Assembly (NCBI GenBank): GCA_033782935.1 | Contig: JAWQEG010000509.1 | Location: forward strand, 537,001-601,000 | Length of the DNA stretch: 64,000 nt | Reading direction: 5' to 3' | Origin: Petrolisthes cinctipes | Lineage: Eukaryota; Arthropoda; Malacostraca; Decapoda; Porcellanidae | Shown here: piece by piece, positions 18,808-29,211 of the stretch | Layout of the letters: each line of letters begins with the position of its first letter | Numbering within the stretch: the stretch's first letter is position 1 | Notes under the pieces: model-generated | The model's database searches: none | Seen by the model: only the letters and a program-made list of their open reading frames with translations | Told to the model about the DNA's origin: nothing | Position numbers and translations under genes: made by a program

Positions 18808-20577
18808 TTACAATTCATCTTCCCTAGGTTGTGTATGGTGGACCTCTATATTTCTTGATCTTCTGTTTTTCTTCTTTTTAATCTCCCCATTCAAAACCCT
18901 CAAACTCCTGAACAGGTAACAAGAGAACATGAAATATAATATGAATAATAAAGTAGTCACTCCGGACCAAGGGTACACAGCTACCCGTTGCAGATGGAAA
19001 GGTAGAGCAGATTCAATTACAGGATGAATATCAGACATGTTTAACAATTCCATCAATCTTATTTTCTCAGAATCCATATTAACAGTAGAAAAGTTTGCTG
19101 GGAGAGGAGGATGGACTTTCACAAATTCCACAGATTTATTTAGGACCAATCCAAGATGATGCTTCGTGGCCAGAACTGTTTTAGTATTGCTTAAAAATGA
19201 ACACGCAGGTGGAACTACAAACGTACCCACCTCAGACACATGTTTTGCTCCTGAAGGGCCATCTTCACAAATAATAGTTGCTCTTGCGGGCTTAGTGACT
19301 GTATAATACGCAATGCCCTGAAAATACGTTACATAAACATCTGACTTCCTTTTTGGTCTCAGGTACTCACAATGTTTAATGGAGCTTGAAGCATCAGCCT
19401 GGATTAATGACAATTCACACTGGGATTCCTCGGGTCCTGTAAAAATAAAATTTAGAGCTGGGCACACCTTCAAATGGTAATATGCTGTATGACAATCTTC
19501 TAGCTGTTCCTTGGTAACTGCAACCACCAGTGAGCGATCCTGAGATGCAATAATATAATCATAATCCACATTTAACATCATGATCTCCACCCCTAACCTC
19601 ATAGGAAATGGCTTCACTGACCATATGTTAAAATGAACCTGATGTTTTGTGGGAATGTGAATAAGAATAATTTTAGTCGTTAAGCATGATTCCAAAAGTG
19701 GATAGTAGTAAGATACAGATTCACCTTCAAAGAAAGGATTCAAACCATGCTTAATTCTAGCCACATCAACCACCCTTTGAAGATCAACTACTGACAGAAG
19801 GTCAGCGTCTGCCTTACCCAGCGCTGCATTCCTTAGGTTATGGAGTAGTTTTCTGGTTTGAGCATTCAGTCCATTTATGTAATTTTCCACAATATTTAAA
19901 TATTGATCTAGGTTTAACACTAACATTGTAAAATCCAAATGTTTAGCTAACCTGTCTAATTCCTTAATTACCTCATTAGTCTTTTCAATAACTCCATTTA
20001 CTTCTTCTGCCACATTAGCTGCCAAGGAAAACTTACTATCTATTACCCTATTTTGTTCTACAATCACCTTGTTTAAAATCTCTAGTCTGCGTCCCAGATC
20101 TTCTACATCGTCACTAGTAGCTGTTCCAAATAGAATTTTAGCAATTACCCCTCCAATGTCAAATAATCCTCTTTTAGCCCTGCTATTTGTAATCTGATTA
20201 TGAGCTAATTTTCTAACCTCACTTGAAAAGTTGGGTAAATTCTGTTCTGAGTACTTCATCATATTCTTTATTTGAAAATATCTGTCTTCCAACTGTACCT
20301 TTATTTGCCGTTCCAGAGGGTAGCTCGAGTTCGTCAATTTACCTAATTTAGCAGACGACATTTCTATGGCGTTATGAAATTTCAGCTGGAAATCATCAAC
20401 CCTTGTCTTTAGGTCCAACAGAGTTCCAAGATTGAGTCTTACTGTTATTACGTCCGTGACCACCTCAAGTCTCCCATCGGTACCCACTAAGGCACCCGGT
20501 TTTATTTGGTTAGTCGAACCCTTGGAACTCACGAACGCCACAACCAACATCACGCAGAACACTCCCAATGTCCTCAT
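18808..20577 (-). CDS. env: Envelope glycoprotein, baculovirus-F-like type
   Basis: A 589-codon uninterrupted frame encoding a type I membrane fusion glycoprotein. Visible parts: a signal peptide (residues 1-19, hydrophobic VFCVMLVVAFV); a furin-type site RAKR at 133-136, immediately followed by a hydrophobic Gly-rich fusion-peptide-like stretch starting GLFDIGG; a long helical segment after it; cysteines spread through the ectodomain; N-glycosylation sites; a single membrane helix near 537-558; and a basic cytoplasmic tail of ~30 residues. RxKR/GLFxxxG is characteristic of F-type fusion proteins of baculoviruses and insect errantivirus Env. The start codon is 30 bases past the pol stop in a different frame, so expression by a spliced subgenomic RNA is likely, as known for gypsy. 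Confidence 0.88.
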   Translation of the reverse strand: MRTLGVFCVMLVVAFVSSKGSTNQIKPGALVGTDGRLEVVTDVITVRLNLGTLLDLKTRVDDFQLKFHNAIEMSSAKLGKLTNSSYPLERQIKVQLEDRYFQIKNMMKYSEQNLPNFSSEVRKLAHNQITNSRAKRGLFDIGGVIAKILFGTATSDDVEDLGRRLEILNKVIVEQNRVIDSKFSLAANVAEEVNGVIEKTNEVIKELDRLAKHLDFTMLVLNLDQYLNIVENYINGLNAQTRKLLHNLRNAALGKADADLLSVVDLQRVVDVARIKHGLNPFFEGESVSYYYPLLESCLTTKIILIHIPTKHQVHFNIWSVKPFPMRLGVEIMMLNVDYDYIIASQDRSLVVAVTKEQLEDCHTAYYHLKVCPALNFIFTGPEESQCELSLIQADASSSIKHCEYLRPKRKSDVYVTYFQGIAYYTVTKPARATIICEDGPSGAKHVSEVGTFVVPPACSFLSNTKTVLATKHHLGLVLNKSVEFVKVHPPLPANFSTVNMDSEKIRLMELLNMSDIHPVIESALPFHLQRVAVYPWSGVTTLLFILYFMFSCYLFRSLRVLNGEIKKKKNRRSRNIEVHHTQPREDEL

Positions 20578-20606
20578 GATTGTCTGTGAACAAAATCAAC
20601 ATTAGA

Positions 20607-23159
20607 TTATTTTGCCAGATATTTCCCTGATCTTAATTGCATTCTTTGCTCAGGTTCAGACTCTGTTTCTTTTCCCACTTGGATCGTTTCCTTTGGAACC
20701 TTCTTTATTCTATCCACGTGTACCTGTTGATCCTTGTCTGTTATATTATCCTGAACCATTAATTTATTTCCCAATACCCTTTTTACAATGTAGGGACCCT
20801 TGAATTTCGGAGATAGTTTGCTCTGTCTCTCTGGAGTCTTCACCATCACCACATCTCCTTCCTCAATTTCTACTTTCTTTGCAAACTTATGTTGCCTTGC
20901 AATATGTTCTGCCCGTGAGGCTTCCATATGCTTTCTTACTTCATGGTGAATAGTTGCAAAAGCGTGTCCCTGGACACTCACATAGTCGTCTACCTTATAC
21001 ACTGGGCCTGGTCTTCCAACCAATATATCATATGGTAGGACCTTATCCTCACCATATATAATATAATGTGGTGTCTTTCCCAGTGAGGAATGTATGGAAC
21101 TATTAATACATGCGGTTACCTGGCATAACCAATCTTCCCAGCCTGCTTGAATTGAACCTGCCAGATGTCTAAGTACCTCCAAAATCTTCCTATTTACTCT
21201 CTCCACCATACCATTACTTTGAGGATGGTATGCAACCGTGAACATCTGCTTAATATTGTAGAGCTTGCAGATTTCTTCTAGGACACTATTTCTAAATTCT
21301 GTCCCATTGTCTGACAACAGCACACGGGGTATAGTGTATGTACAAAACAATGAGTTTACTAATGCATGTGCAATGGACTGAGCTGATTTATCTTGTAGAG
21401 GAGCTAACACAACAAACCTACTGAAGTGATCCACACAAGTCAACAAATACTTTGATCCCTGATAACTTGTAGGTAGCTGTAACACATCTATGGCTACCAC
21501 ATCCCAAGGTTTAGCAGGACTTGGAAATGTTTGCAGAGGAGCGAGTGGTCCCGTTGTTCCTTTGTTCCTCGCACACGATACACATTTCTTTATATGGTTT
21601 TCTATGTCCTTATGCATTTTCAACCAGAAATACCTCGACCTAGCTTCTTCTAGACAAGCGTCCCTCCCTTTATGACCTGCTTGTGGTGCATCATGAAGAA
21701 GCCTTAATACTGTTTCTATCAGAGACCCTGGCACTACTATTCTGTATGTTTCTTCCCCTTTAACTACAGTTACCTTATGAATAATATTATCCCTCAGGAT
21801 AAACTCTGTTGTTCTTAGCGGTAGACCTGGAACTTCTACCTCTTCCCCTGACTCTAGACCATAAATTACCCTCTTCCACATAGGATCTTCCCTTTGCTTT
21901 GTCTTTAACTTCTGTGGGGATATTGTACTCAATGTGGTTACAGAGTTCACAGTCTGTCGACTTAATGCATCTGCAACTACATTAATCTTACCAGGTACAA
22001 AATTGAAAGTAGGATTGAACTCCAGAATAGTCAAGTGCCATCGTGCTAACTTCCCGGTCATATTCTTCCCCTTGAACAACTCGAGACATGGGCGATGATC
22101 AATACAAACTGTAATAGAGTAACCAAAAATAATAGGATGAAAATGTTTCAAGGCCCACACTATGGCATATGCCTCCTGATGTGTAACACTATATTTTTTC
22201 TCTGTATCAGTTAACGCCTTACTTGCGTAGCCAATGGGTTTTAACTTTCCCCCCTCATCTTCTTGTGCCAATACTGCCCCAAGTCCAACCCCCGATGCAT
22301 CTGTATGTAAAATAAAAGGTTTCTTGAAATCTGGGAAAGCCAAAACAGGTGGTTGCGTCAGAGCCTCCTTTAATATACTAACTGCCTCTTCTTGTGGTTG
22401 ACCCCATTCAAACTTATTTGTCTGCTTCAACAGTTTAATCAAAGGTGCTGCCTTGCTAGAAAACTGATACACAAAACTCCTGTAGAAACCCGCTAGTCCC
22501 AGAAAAGATCGTACATGATCTGCCTTGGTCGGTGTTGGAAACTTTAAGATAGCCTTTATCTTATCCTGATTCACATGTATACCAGACTCGTCTACTTCAT
22601 GCCCCAAATACTTAATCTTTTGTTTCAATAATTCACACTTACTAAGTTTTAGCTTCAAACCCGCTGATGCTAAACGTTCCAATACCTTTCTTAATTTCTC
22701 CAAGTGCGTAGGCACATCCTTTGAGAAAATAATTATGTCATCTAGGTATACTAATGCATCTTTCCCAATTAACCCCGCCAATACATTGTTCACTAGTCTT
22801 TGGAAAGTCGTAGGGGCATTGCAGAGCCCAAATGGCATCCTGCGAAACTGATAATGACCTTGATGAGTGGAAAAAGCCGTGATGTCACGAGACCGCTCGT
22901 GAACTGGCACCTGCCAATATCCTGACAGCAAATCCAAGGTAGAAAACACCTTATTTCCCTCACCTATAGCCTGCAACAGGTCATTCAAGTGAGGCATTGG
23001 GTATTTATCAGGGACGGTCTGCTGATTTACTCTCCTATAGTCAATAACAGGTCTATATGTTCCATCCTTCTTTGGAACCAAAAATATGGGACTACTCCAA
23101 GGAGAGGTCGAAGGTTCAATAACCTTCTGTTTTAACATATCCTTCACCGTATCGTCCAC
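20607..23159 (-). CDS. pol: Pol: reverse transcriptase, RNase H and integrase (main open part)
   Basis: An 850-codon open frame. RT: SPIFLVPKKDGTYRPVIDYR, MPFGLCNAPTTFQ and the catalytic YLDD at about 138-141. RNase H: HTDASGVGLGAVL (about 285) through DHRPC and ADALSRQ. Integrase: zinc-binding HHCC (GHKGRDACLEEAR...CVSC, about 490-535), then DDE residues in AIDVLQLP, LLSDNGTEF and NGMVERVN, and a C-terminal basic domain. It makes cDNA in particles and integrates it in the nucleus. The first Met at 23159 is only the first after an in-frame stop: the RT N-terminus extends upstream (YRLPHSQ) to a TAA at 23193, so this is an interrupted polyprotein and not a separate gene. Confidence 0.92.
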   Translation of the reverse strand: MDDTVKDMLKQKVIEPSTSPWSSPIFLVPKKDGTYRPVIDYRRVNQQTVPDKYPMPHLNDLLQAIGEGNKVFSTLDLLSGYWQVPVHERSRDITAFSTHQGHYQFRRMPFGLCNAPTTFQRLVNNVLAGLIGKDALVYLDDIIIFSKDVPTHLEKLRKVLERLASAGLKLKLSKCELLKQKIKYLGHEVDESGIHVNQDKIKAILKFPTPTKADHVRSFLGLAGFYRSFVYQFSSKAAPLIKLLKQTNKFEWGQPQEEAVSILKEALTQPPVLAFPDFKKPFILHTDASGVGLGAVLAQEDEGGKLKPIGYASKALTDTEKKYSVTHQEAYAIVWALKHFHPIIFGYSITVCIDHRPCLELFKGKNMTGKLARWHLTILEFNPTFNFVPGKINVVADALSRQTVNSVTTLSTISPQKLKTKQREDPMWKRVIYGLESGEEVEVPGLPLRTTEFILRDNIIHKVTVVKGEETYRIVVPGSLIETVLRLLHDAPQAGHKGRDACLEEARSRYFWLKMHKDIENHIKKCVSCARNKGTTGPLAPLQTFPSPAKPWDVVAIDVLQLPTSYQGSKYLLTCVDHFSRFVVLAPLQDKSAQSIAHALVNSLFCTYTIPRVLLSDNGTEFRNSVLEEICKLYNIKQMFTVAYHPQSNGMVERVNRKILEVLRHLAGSIQAGWEDWLCQVTACINSSIHSSLGKTPHYIIYGEDKVLPYDILVGRPGPVYKVDDYVSVQGHAFATIHHEVRKHMEASRAEHIARQHKFAKKVEIEEGDVVMVKTPERQSKLSPKFKGPYIVKRVLGNKLMVQDNITDKDQQVHVDRIKKVPKETIQVGKETESEPEQRMQLRSGKYLAK

Positions 23160-23192
23160 TATCTGTCTTTGTGAATGGGGAAGCCTATATGA

Positions 23193-23798
23193 TTATATGT
23201 AACTGGGTTGCGCTTCTCGCTTTAACTTAATCACATGTGAAGTTAGGTCTGTACTACCTAATGGTTCCCCTGCAAGAGCTATAGCCTTCCTATACCCTTG
23301 AAGTAACTGTAACAACTCTTCTTTCCCTTCTGAGTTTCCCCCAGTTTTAACTTGACTTTTCAATTCTGACGAAGGAGATGCACCAATACAACCAACAACA
23401 CTCACAACTGGTAGGTTATGCTTTGGCTCTAATACCGTACCATGGTATACGAGAAAATCACACAATTGACTGCCTGGCTTAACTTCAATCTCTACTCCTG
23501 TATTATTTACAGCCAGCACCACAGTCTCACCCCCTGACTTTACTGTAGTCAAGGTAGACTCTAGCAACACCCCTTTTAACTTACATGTTTCTGACATGCA
23601 TACCACATCTACGCCTTCTTTCACTCCTTTCAAACACACCTTGAACTGAATCATTTCCTGCGGTTGCAGCCTGTGCACATCAGGTACAATAGCAGTAACA
23701 ACAGTCCAACGCGTGACTTCCTCCCTAGCAGTGTCGCATAGTCTATCTTGTTTGACCCTTTGGGTTGACTTCTCTTCAAAGCCCCTTACATAACCCAC
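23193..23798 (-). pseudogene. Pol segment between protease and RT, bounded by in-frame stops
   Basis: 201 open codons in the same frame as pol and protease. It has no catalytic motif I recognise; the last part (TDLTSHVIKLKREAQPSYI) is the spacer that precedes the RT of Ty3/gypsy elements. TAA codons lie at both ends (23829-23831 before it, 23193-23195 after it). Confidence 0.7.
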
Positions 23799-23828
23799 CG
23801 TTTTAACCTCTTTGTCTGAGTGTTTGGG

Positions 23829-24269
23829 TTACGGGGTTGCCATACACATATAAGGTACATTTTCATGAACAATTAAACCCTCCCCTGGGTACACCTCAAT
23901 CTTCCTTTCAGCCATGGTTGACAATCCAAGCAACCCGCTTGCCATAGGATGAAATTTACTTACAACATAAAATGATGCAGCAAAACTTGAACTACCCCGG
24001 AAGTGAACTGGCAATCTCACAACTCCAAGAACATCCACTGTAGTTCCTGACACCCCACTCAGTTGGTATTGTGGCTCTTGCAATGCATAACTCCTCTCAG
24101 AATGATGTTTTCTAATATTTTTATAGGTCTCCTTTGATATTAGATTGACTACTGCACCAGTATCAATCAAAAGTGCCCCCGGAATTCCCCCTATTGTTAC
24201 ATTTCCTACGGCTAAATGATTACTTCTACTGACTGCCGACACTATGGAGAATTCTATATCTCTAGACAT
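23829..24269 (-). CDS. pro: Retroelement aspartic protease
   Basis: 146 open codons in the gag/pol frame. The active-site motif LIDTGA is at about residue 34-39, preceded by the strand GNVTIGGIPGAL; a later hydrophobic ASGLLGLS (typically xxxLGxD-like) closes the retropepsin fold. It would dimerise and cleave Gag-Pol in particles. It is separated from gag by a TGA (24291-24293) and from pol by a TAA. Met at 24269 is simply the first after the TGA. Confidence 0.82.
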   Translation of the reverse strand: MSRDIEFSIVSAVSRSNHLAVGNVTIGGIPGALLIDTGAVVNLISKETYKNIRKHHSERSYALQEPQYQLSGVSGTTVDVLGVVRLPVHFRGSSSFAASFYVVSKFHPMASGLLGLSTMAERKIEVYPGEGLIVHENVPYMCMATP

Positions 24270-24290
24270 TCTCTTCCTCTCGTCCTTGTG

Positions 24291-25688
24291 TCATAATGCC
24301 TCATCCGACCCTGATCGCCGGACCTCCATACGGGATTTTTCCTCGTGCATAGCTCGTATTATTACTCCACAGTCTGCCGTTATATGATTCGACCATTCAT
24401 GGATTTCACACCACTTACTCTGTCCGGGAGGTACATAACCTCCTCCTTGTTGATAATTATCCTGATGTGCATAGTGGTACGCTCTACCACGTCCTCTAGC
24501 TTGTCCTCCACGCGCCCGCCTGGCTGCGCCTCTAGGGTATGCCTGACCCCTGTTCATTGAACCTCTATATTGATCCCCTTGAGATCTATTCTGTAATTGA
24601 GGACAGTCGGCCTTTACATGGCCCCACTTACGACAATGGAAACATTCTACCTGGTACCTCGCAGATGAATTTCCACCCCTTGTATTCCTTTGCCCCGCGA
24701 CCGCATTTACGCCTGTCTGCGGCTCGCCCTCTGACATCCTGTCAGTTACCTCCGTTTGCAATACCGAAGTCTGTACCTTCGTAACATTTTGGTTGCGAAA
24801 TGGTCTAACAACCATGGGATCTCTGATTTCCAGTTTTAACTCATTAATCAAATGCCAGATTCCCTTACCTCGCTCCAACTTTTTTTTCCGGACTCTCCTC
24901 TGGTCCTCCTCTGATAGACCTATATACATCAAGAGATATTCAAACATCTCACAGGCGTCGTTTACCCTCATCCATTGTTCCCCATTAACATCCTTAGACC
25001 AATTGTTGTCCTGTATACAATCTTGTATATCCTTACGTATAGCACCCGCCTTTGATACTGCTACTTCTAGTGGTGTAATCCACGCCTTTAAACCTAAGTC
25101 CGTGAATGTTCTATGTACCCACGCCGAGCATCCCTCTGGAGCCGACCTTCGGTACACTGTAATTAATGCTTTTTTAAACTCCTCCCACGTCTGTTGTTCC
25201 CTTGACGACCTCCCCAACAGACAACTACAGTTTAATAACTGCCTTGCAAACTCCCCTTCAATCCTCGAGTCTGCATATCCTATTTTACCTCTATCCCCGG
25301 TAATATTATACTCCACGAAAGACTGCTCAAGTCTCCGTATAAATTCCTCTATTGTATAATTCTTATTTGGATCCCCATCAAACTTTGGTACTGAATCCTC
25401 ACCTGTAAACACTCTCATAATATTAGTTGGCTGATTTCCGTGGGCGCTACCCACCAAATTGCCTTGTATACTAGGGTTAGTGACATTCTGCCCTGTCGCC
25501 TGGGCTGCTTCCCCAACAGCACTGATGCTTGCAGTCGCCATTGGAATTGTAGCTTGTACAACAGTAGTATTTTTATTACCCTTTCCTCGCCCTTTTGGCG
25601 GTAACTTAAACACGTTTTCCCGTGTTTCCTCTATTTCGTCACTTCCCTCTACACGAAATTGATATCCACTTCTTAACTGCCCTGGCAC
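24291..25688 (-). CDS. gag: Gag with CCHC zinc knuckle and RGG-rich tail
   Basis: 465 codons. The N-terminal third is Gln/Asn/Gly-rich and low-complexity. A capsid-like helical region runs from about residue 110 to 300 (IEEFIRRLEQSF, WEEFKKALITVYRR). A CCHC knuckle CFHCRKWGHVKADC is at about 347-360, followed by an Arg/Gly-rich RNA-binding stretch (RGAARRARGGQARGRGR). A second Cys/His set (CEIHEWSNHITADC) near 425-440 could be another metal site. It would form the particle shell and package RNA. It ends at TGA with the frame continuing into protease, so stop read-through is a possible mode of Gag-Pro-Pol expression. Confidence 0.85.
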   Translation of the reverse strand: MPGQLRSGYQFRVEGSDEIEETRENVFKLPPKGRGKGNKNTTVVQATIPMATASISAVGEAAQATGQNVTNPSIQGNLVGSAHGNQPTNIMRVFTGEDSVPKFDGDPNKNYTIEEFIRRLEQSFVEYNITGDRGKIGYADSRIEGEFARQLLNCSCLLGRSSREQQTWEEFKKALITVYRRSAPEGCSAWVHRTFTDLGLKAWITPLEVAVSKAGAIRKDIQDCIQDNNWSKDVNGEQWMRVNDACEMFEYLLMYIGLSEEDQRRVRKKKLERGKGIWHLINELKLEIRDPMVVRPFRNQNVTKVQTSVLQTEVTDRMSEGEPQTGVNAVAGQRNTRGGNSSARYQVECFHCRKWGHVKADCPQLQNRSQGDQYRGSMNRGQAYPRGAARRARGGQARGRGRAYHYAHQDNYQQGGGYVPPGQSKWCEIHEWSNHITADCGVIIRAMHEEKSRMEVRRSGSDEAL

Positions 25689-26398
25689 TGGACTATTCAG
25701 TCCCCTTAACTGCTCATGTATATTAGTGGTATTGGGAGTAGGTGGAAAGTTTAGTTCCCCTCAAAACTGCTACTACTGTCTGAATCCTCTGATGAATCCC
25801 CTGGGATTATAGTCTTTGTCGTTCTAAATTTCTTAAACGTGTCCCGTAGAAATAATTCCTATACACTCACCACAACATATAATAAAAATTATAAAAAATA
25901 CATAGGCATATAAAAATACCCCCAAAACATGTTACTATTGTGTGTTTAATGTTCACTGTGTATGTGTATAGAATTAAAATAACTAACCGATGGAGAAATT
26001 GAAGATTACAGAGATGCTCAGCACACGTAGTAAAGGAATGTGTAGATGCCACACACCCCCAGAGTAAACGCTGGCCAGTCGTTCCTCTCACAGCTCCCGT
26101 TCACTTTTCTGGTTCACCCTCCTAAGTCCGTCCTTGTTCCTTCCCAGATGAGATACCCACAACAGACAAATCCTCTTTTTCCCTGGGAAAAGCACACAGG
26201 GAAAAATGCCTGATTAAAGTAGGTTAGGTTACGCAGCCACCATTAGCTGGCAACCCCCAGCTGGTATCGCTCTGGCTCGCTCTCGCTCCGTCAGTGTTAC
26301 CAACGAGGAAAAACGCCCAAGCCGCCACCCACGTACACAATTATTCTGTTTGGAATATAGAATTAATACAGGACACTGTGAATGTTATGTATCCCTTA
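25689..26398 (-). other. 5' leader of the env-bearing element
   Basis: About 700 bases between the primer site and gag Met, without a convincing gene; presumed to hold the packaging signal and the env splice donor. Confidence 0.5.
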
Positions 26399-26413
26399 CC
26401 GCTGCCACCATTA
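26393..26413 (-). promoter_or_regulatory. tRNA primer binding site
   Basis: On the minus strand, directly after the 5' LTR (...gagtaca) and three bases (taa), comes tggtggcagcgg. TGG complements the CCA end of a tRNA; the priming tRNA was not identified. Confidence 0.7.
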
Positions 26414-27139
26414 TGTACTCGTGGAGTCGTCCAAGCTCAGCAACAGCTTCTCTCGGAAACACCTGCTGGAAACTCTCACTTACTCTCTCGGGTTAGTATT
26501 ACTTACTACGCCGATGTAGACCTCTGGTTTCAGCCAACTTACCGTTGCTCTGAACTACCACTCTAGTCTTCCTGGGGAACTAAGTTAGTTACTCAAGGTT
26601 TAGAGTAAACTCGTGGACTTGTCTCTATTTACTGAATATATTATGTATAGGTTACAGGTTATACAGACAACTCGTGTCTCTCTAATATAAGGTAGGAGGT
26701 GAACCTGTTGTAGCCAAGGCAGGGCTTGTAATGCGCCTTCTCTCTCTGGTAGTCCCCGCTCGTGGTATACACTGCCACACCCTTTCTCAGATGACAGGTT
26801 GTCGATGATGCTATTTACAATGCTAAGCTTACATATGAAATCTGGATAAGTTAGATATGAGTTTATATAAGAATAAAGTGAGTAAATATATATTGTCCCT
26901 TTCTCTACATACGAGATGACAATATGGAGTTGATTATAGTAGAGAGATTAACATATAGATAATTACAGAGTGAATCTAGCAATCAGTAGCTCAGCATGGA
27001 AGATTCCCTCACGCTGCTACTCAGCACTTTTCAAAGGATGTTGTGTCTAATGAAACTAGCTTGAACTGCTTTGGCCTAACGGTATGTTCCACCACCATAG
27101 GTGTATCATGTATCGCGAACGTGATCAGCATTGGATACA
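26414..27139 (-). repeat. 5' LTR (726 bp)
   Basis: Matches 17732-18457 over the full length with the same ends. On the minus strand it begins TGTATCC and should contain the element promoter. A TATA-like tatataag is present near 26865 but was not assigned with confidence. Confidence 0.9.
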
Positions 27140-27143
27140 ATGG
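27140..27143. repeat. Target site duplication, right (atgg)
   Basis: Matches 17728-17731 and fixes the outer edge of the 5' LTR. Confidence 0.7.
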
Positions 27144-27234
27144 TGTCATGCATATGGGTGTCATGTCCAGACTATTCAACCATGACATCAGTCATGGGCC
27201 TGGCCCAGGCATTGGGTAACGGAAAATTTCAGTT

Positions 27235-29200
27235 CTAACTTCTGTTCGAGCGGTACATTTGGCGCGCGATTTTAGTAAGTTTATAGTAAGTTTTACGAAA
27301 CCCAAGATGTCCACTGTAACCGTCATGAGCTAGCCTTAATACATCTGAGTGTACTGAACTAGGTAACACAATCTGATGGGTTTCTGACCAATAATAATTG
27401 GCTGATAGAGTTGGAGGCTGGTATGCACTCATGAGTACACCTTGATCATAATAGAAGGCAGGTAGGGTGTCTACACCCTTCTTGTCTAGAGCAGCATGTC
27501 GCCCTGCAGCTAAAGAAAGGTCAGTTTCCTGTGCCTGTATCAAATCTACTTTAGAGATAATATCAAAAGGAGGCATGGAAAGTTTACGGAGACTGACATT
27601 GCTTCTGAGAGGCTTGTTGGACCTGTGAACAAGTCAACACGTAGGAGGGAAAAACATCAGAAGGTTCAGAAGGGAATACAGGTAAAGACTTTTCTACAGT
27701 TAGAACAATAGGTACCACAAGTTTACCTGCTATGTCATTACCAAGCAATAAATGAATTCCTTTAACAGAGAGGTTTCCTTCCTGTACTGCCTCTTTGACA
27801 CACGAGGCGACAAGGGAACACTTAAGATAAATATGGGCCACGGGGTATGAAGTCTGAGAGGTGAGACTGGAAATTAATATACAGTATACCTTATCTCCAG
27901 TAAAGTTATCTTCTAGATGGGGAAGAACATTACTTAGCAGTATGGACTGAGAAGCCACCGTGTCTCGTAAGACCTTAATAGGATAGGTCTGACCCTCCTT
28001 TGTCAAAGCCACGTCACCATGAAAAATAAAGTCATCAAACAACTGTTTTGACTGGACAACACTACTATTAGAAGCTACAGGATTTGATGAGGTAGAGGAA
28101 CCTGATGCAGTAGAGATGAAACTTTTCCTACTACTTGTACATTTGGGGTGTTTACAAAAAGCAATAGTATTGCCTGGCTTCCTACAGTATACACATGTTA
28201 ATTGGCTAGTAGTGAACCCGCTACCCCTCAGCTTATCCTTAGCATCTTTGTACTTGAAACTTTTTACAGAAAGAGTGAGGTCTCCCTCACGCCTCGACCA
28301 GATCTGGAGCCTCAAAGCCTGAGCATCTGCTTGTTCCGCCACCCTCAATAGTTCCATCTCGCCCCTCTCCTCTATGTATTTCACAATAGGTAAGGGCACT
28401 TTTCTTTTAAATTCCTCTAGGACAATGAGATTAATAAGTTCTGAATAGATGGTGACCGAGAGAACATTTAGCCATTTCTTAAATATTTAAGCTTATTACA
28501 TGCAAATTCCACATATGTTTGATGCTTATTTTTGACCAGTTTCCTGAATTTATCTCTGTACGTCTCTGGGGTTACCACATGGACATACAGAATCTGTTGC
28601 TTGACAAACTCATAGTCATTGGGTCTATCTAGGTAAGTGTAAGTACAAAATGATTTACCTGTTTGTTTAGGGGCAATCAGCGACATCTTTAGGCCACTCG
28701 TTTTTAGTTGCTAATCAATCGAAAAGGCTGAATGAACCCTCAATATCACCTTCATCAAAAGCAGGTATCATTACAGTTACACTAGACATGTTAAAGGACA
28801 GTTCCTTTTCCTCCACTCTGCTTCCTTCTCTACCTTGTTCTCTAGCCACTGCCAACTTTTCCCTTTCGAGTTCTAGTTTTTCTCTTTCAAGTTACATTTT
28901 CTCCCATTCGAGCTGGTATTACATCTCTACCCAGAGCTTTTCAACCTGATAAACTTCAGGTTTGTTATTACTCTTACCACCCGGTGTTTTAGCAGACTGA
29001 GTTGGAGGGATAGTGTCAAGGTTAAAAGGGACTTATTCCTCATCTTCAGTGTCGGGTAGGGCAGGGGTGTCCACAATTCCCTGCTTCACTAAATATTTTA
29101 CAACAACATCCTTAATTACCGACTTAGTGAGTTTACTTGGGTGATCAGGTAAAGGGATCTGACAATTTTAATCCACTCTTTCTTCCAAAAGATATTTATG
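27235..29200 (-). pseudogene. Decayed second Ty3/gypsy element (gag-protease-integrase pieces)
   Basis: From 5' to 3' on the minus strand: a charged coiled-coil gag N-terminus (ELEREKLELEREKLAVA type, 28790-28910) with stops; a capsid/SCAN-like segment (DYEFVKQQIL, YRDKFRKLVK, YVEFACNKLKYL; 28468-28686); a zinc knuckle CVYCRKPGNTIAFCKHPKC and a degenerate aspartic-protease-like region (VLRDTVASQSIL, LLLGNDIAGK) in 27584-28399; and then, abruptly, the integrase zinc-binding region (VLRLAHDGYSGHLGFRKTYYKL) in 27235-27576. The RT and RNase H are missing, so the element has a large internal deletion. It is a different lineage from the env-bearing element beside it. Confidence 0.75.
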
Positions 29201-29211
29201 TATTCAGGGAG

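Larger units (their letters stand above)
17732..27139 (-). mobile_element. Env-bearing Ty3/gypsy (errantivirus-like) endogenous element, full length
   Basis: A 9.4-kb element: LTR 26414-27139 (5'), leader with tRNA primer site, gag, protease, pol (RT-RNase H-integrase), env, LTR 17732-18457 (3'). By eye the LTRs differ at one position plus a 5-base cluster near one end, so the insertion is recent. Gag, protease and pol lie in a single reading frame separated by stops at 24291, 23829 and 23193; env is in another frame. The gene order and the presence of env resemble insect errantiviruses (Metaviridae). No clear polypurine tract is visible next to the 3' LTR, which is unusual. Confidence 0.9.

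Noticed and set aside
18808..18825. Env C-terminus ...REDEL as an ER-retrieval (KDEL-type) signal
   Set aside because: KDEL signals work on lumenal proteins; this tail is on the cytoplasmic side of the membrane helix.
24345..25662. Several + strand frames opposite the gag gene
   Set aside because: They are antisense shadows of the minus-strand gag frame.
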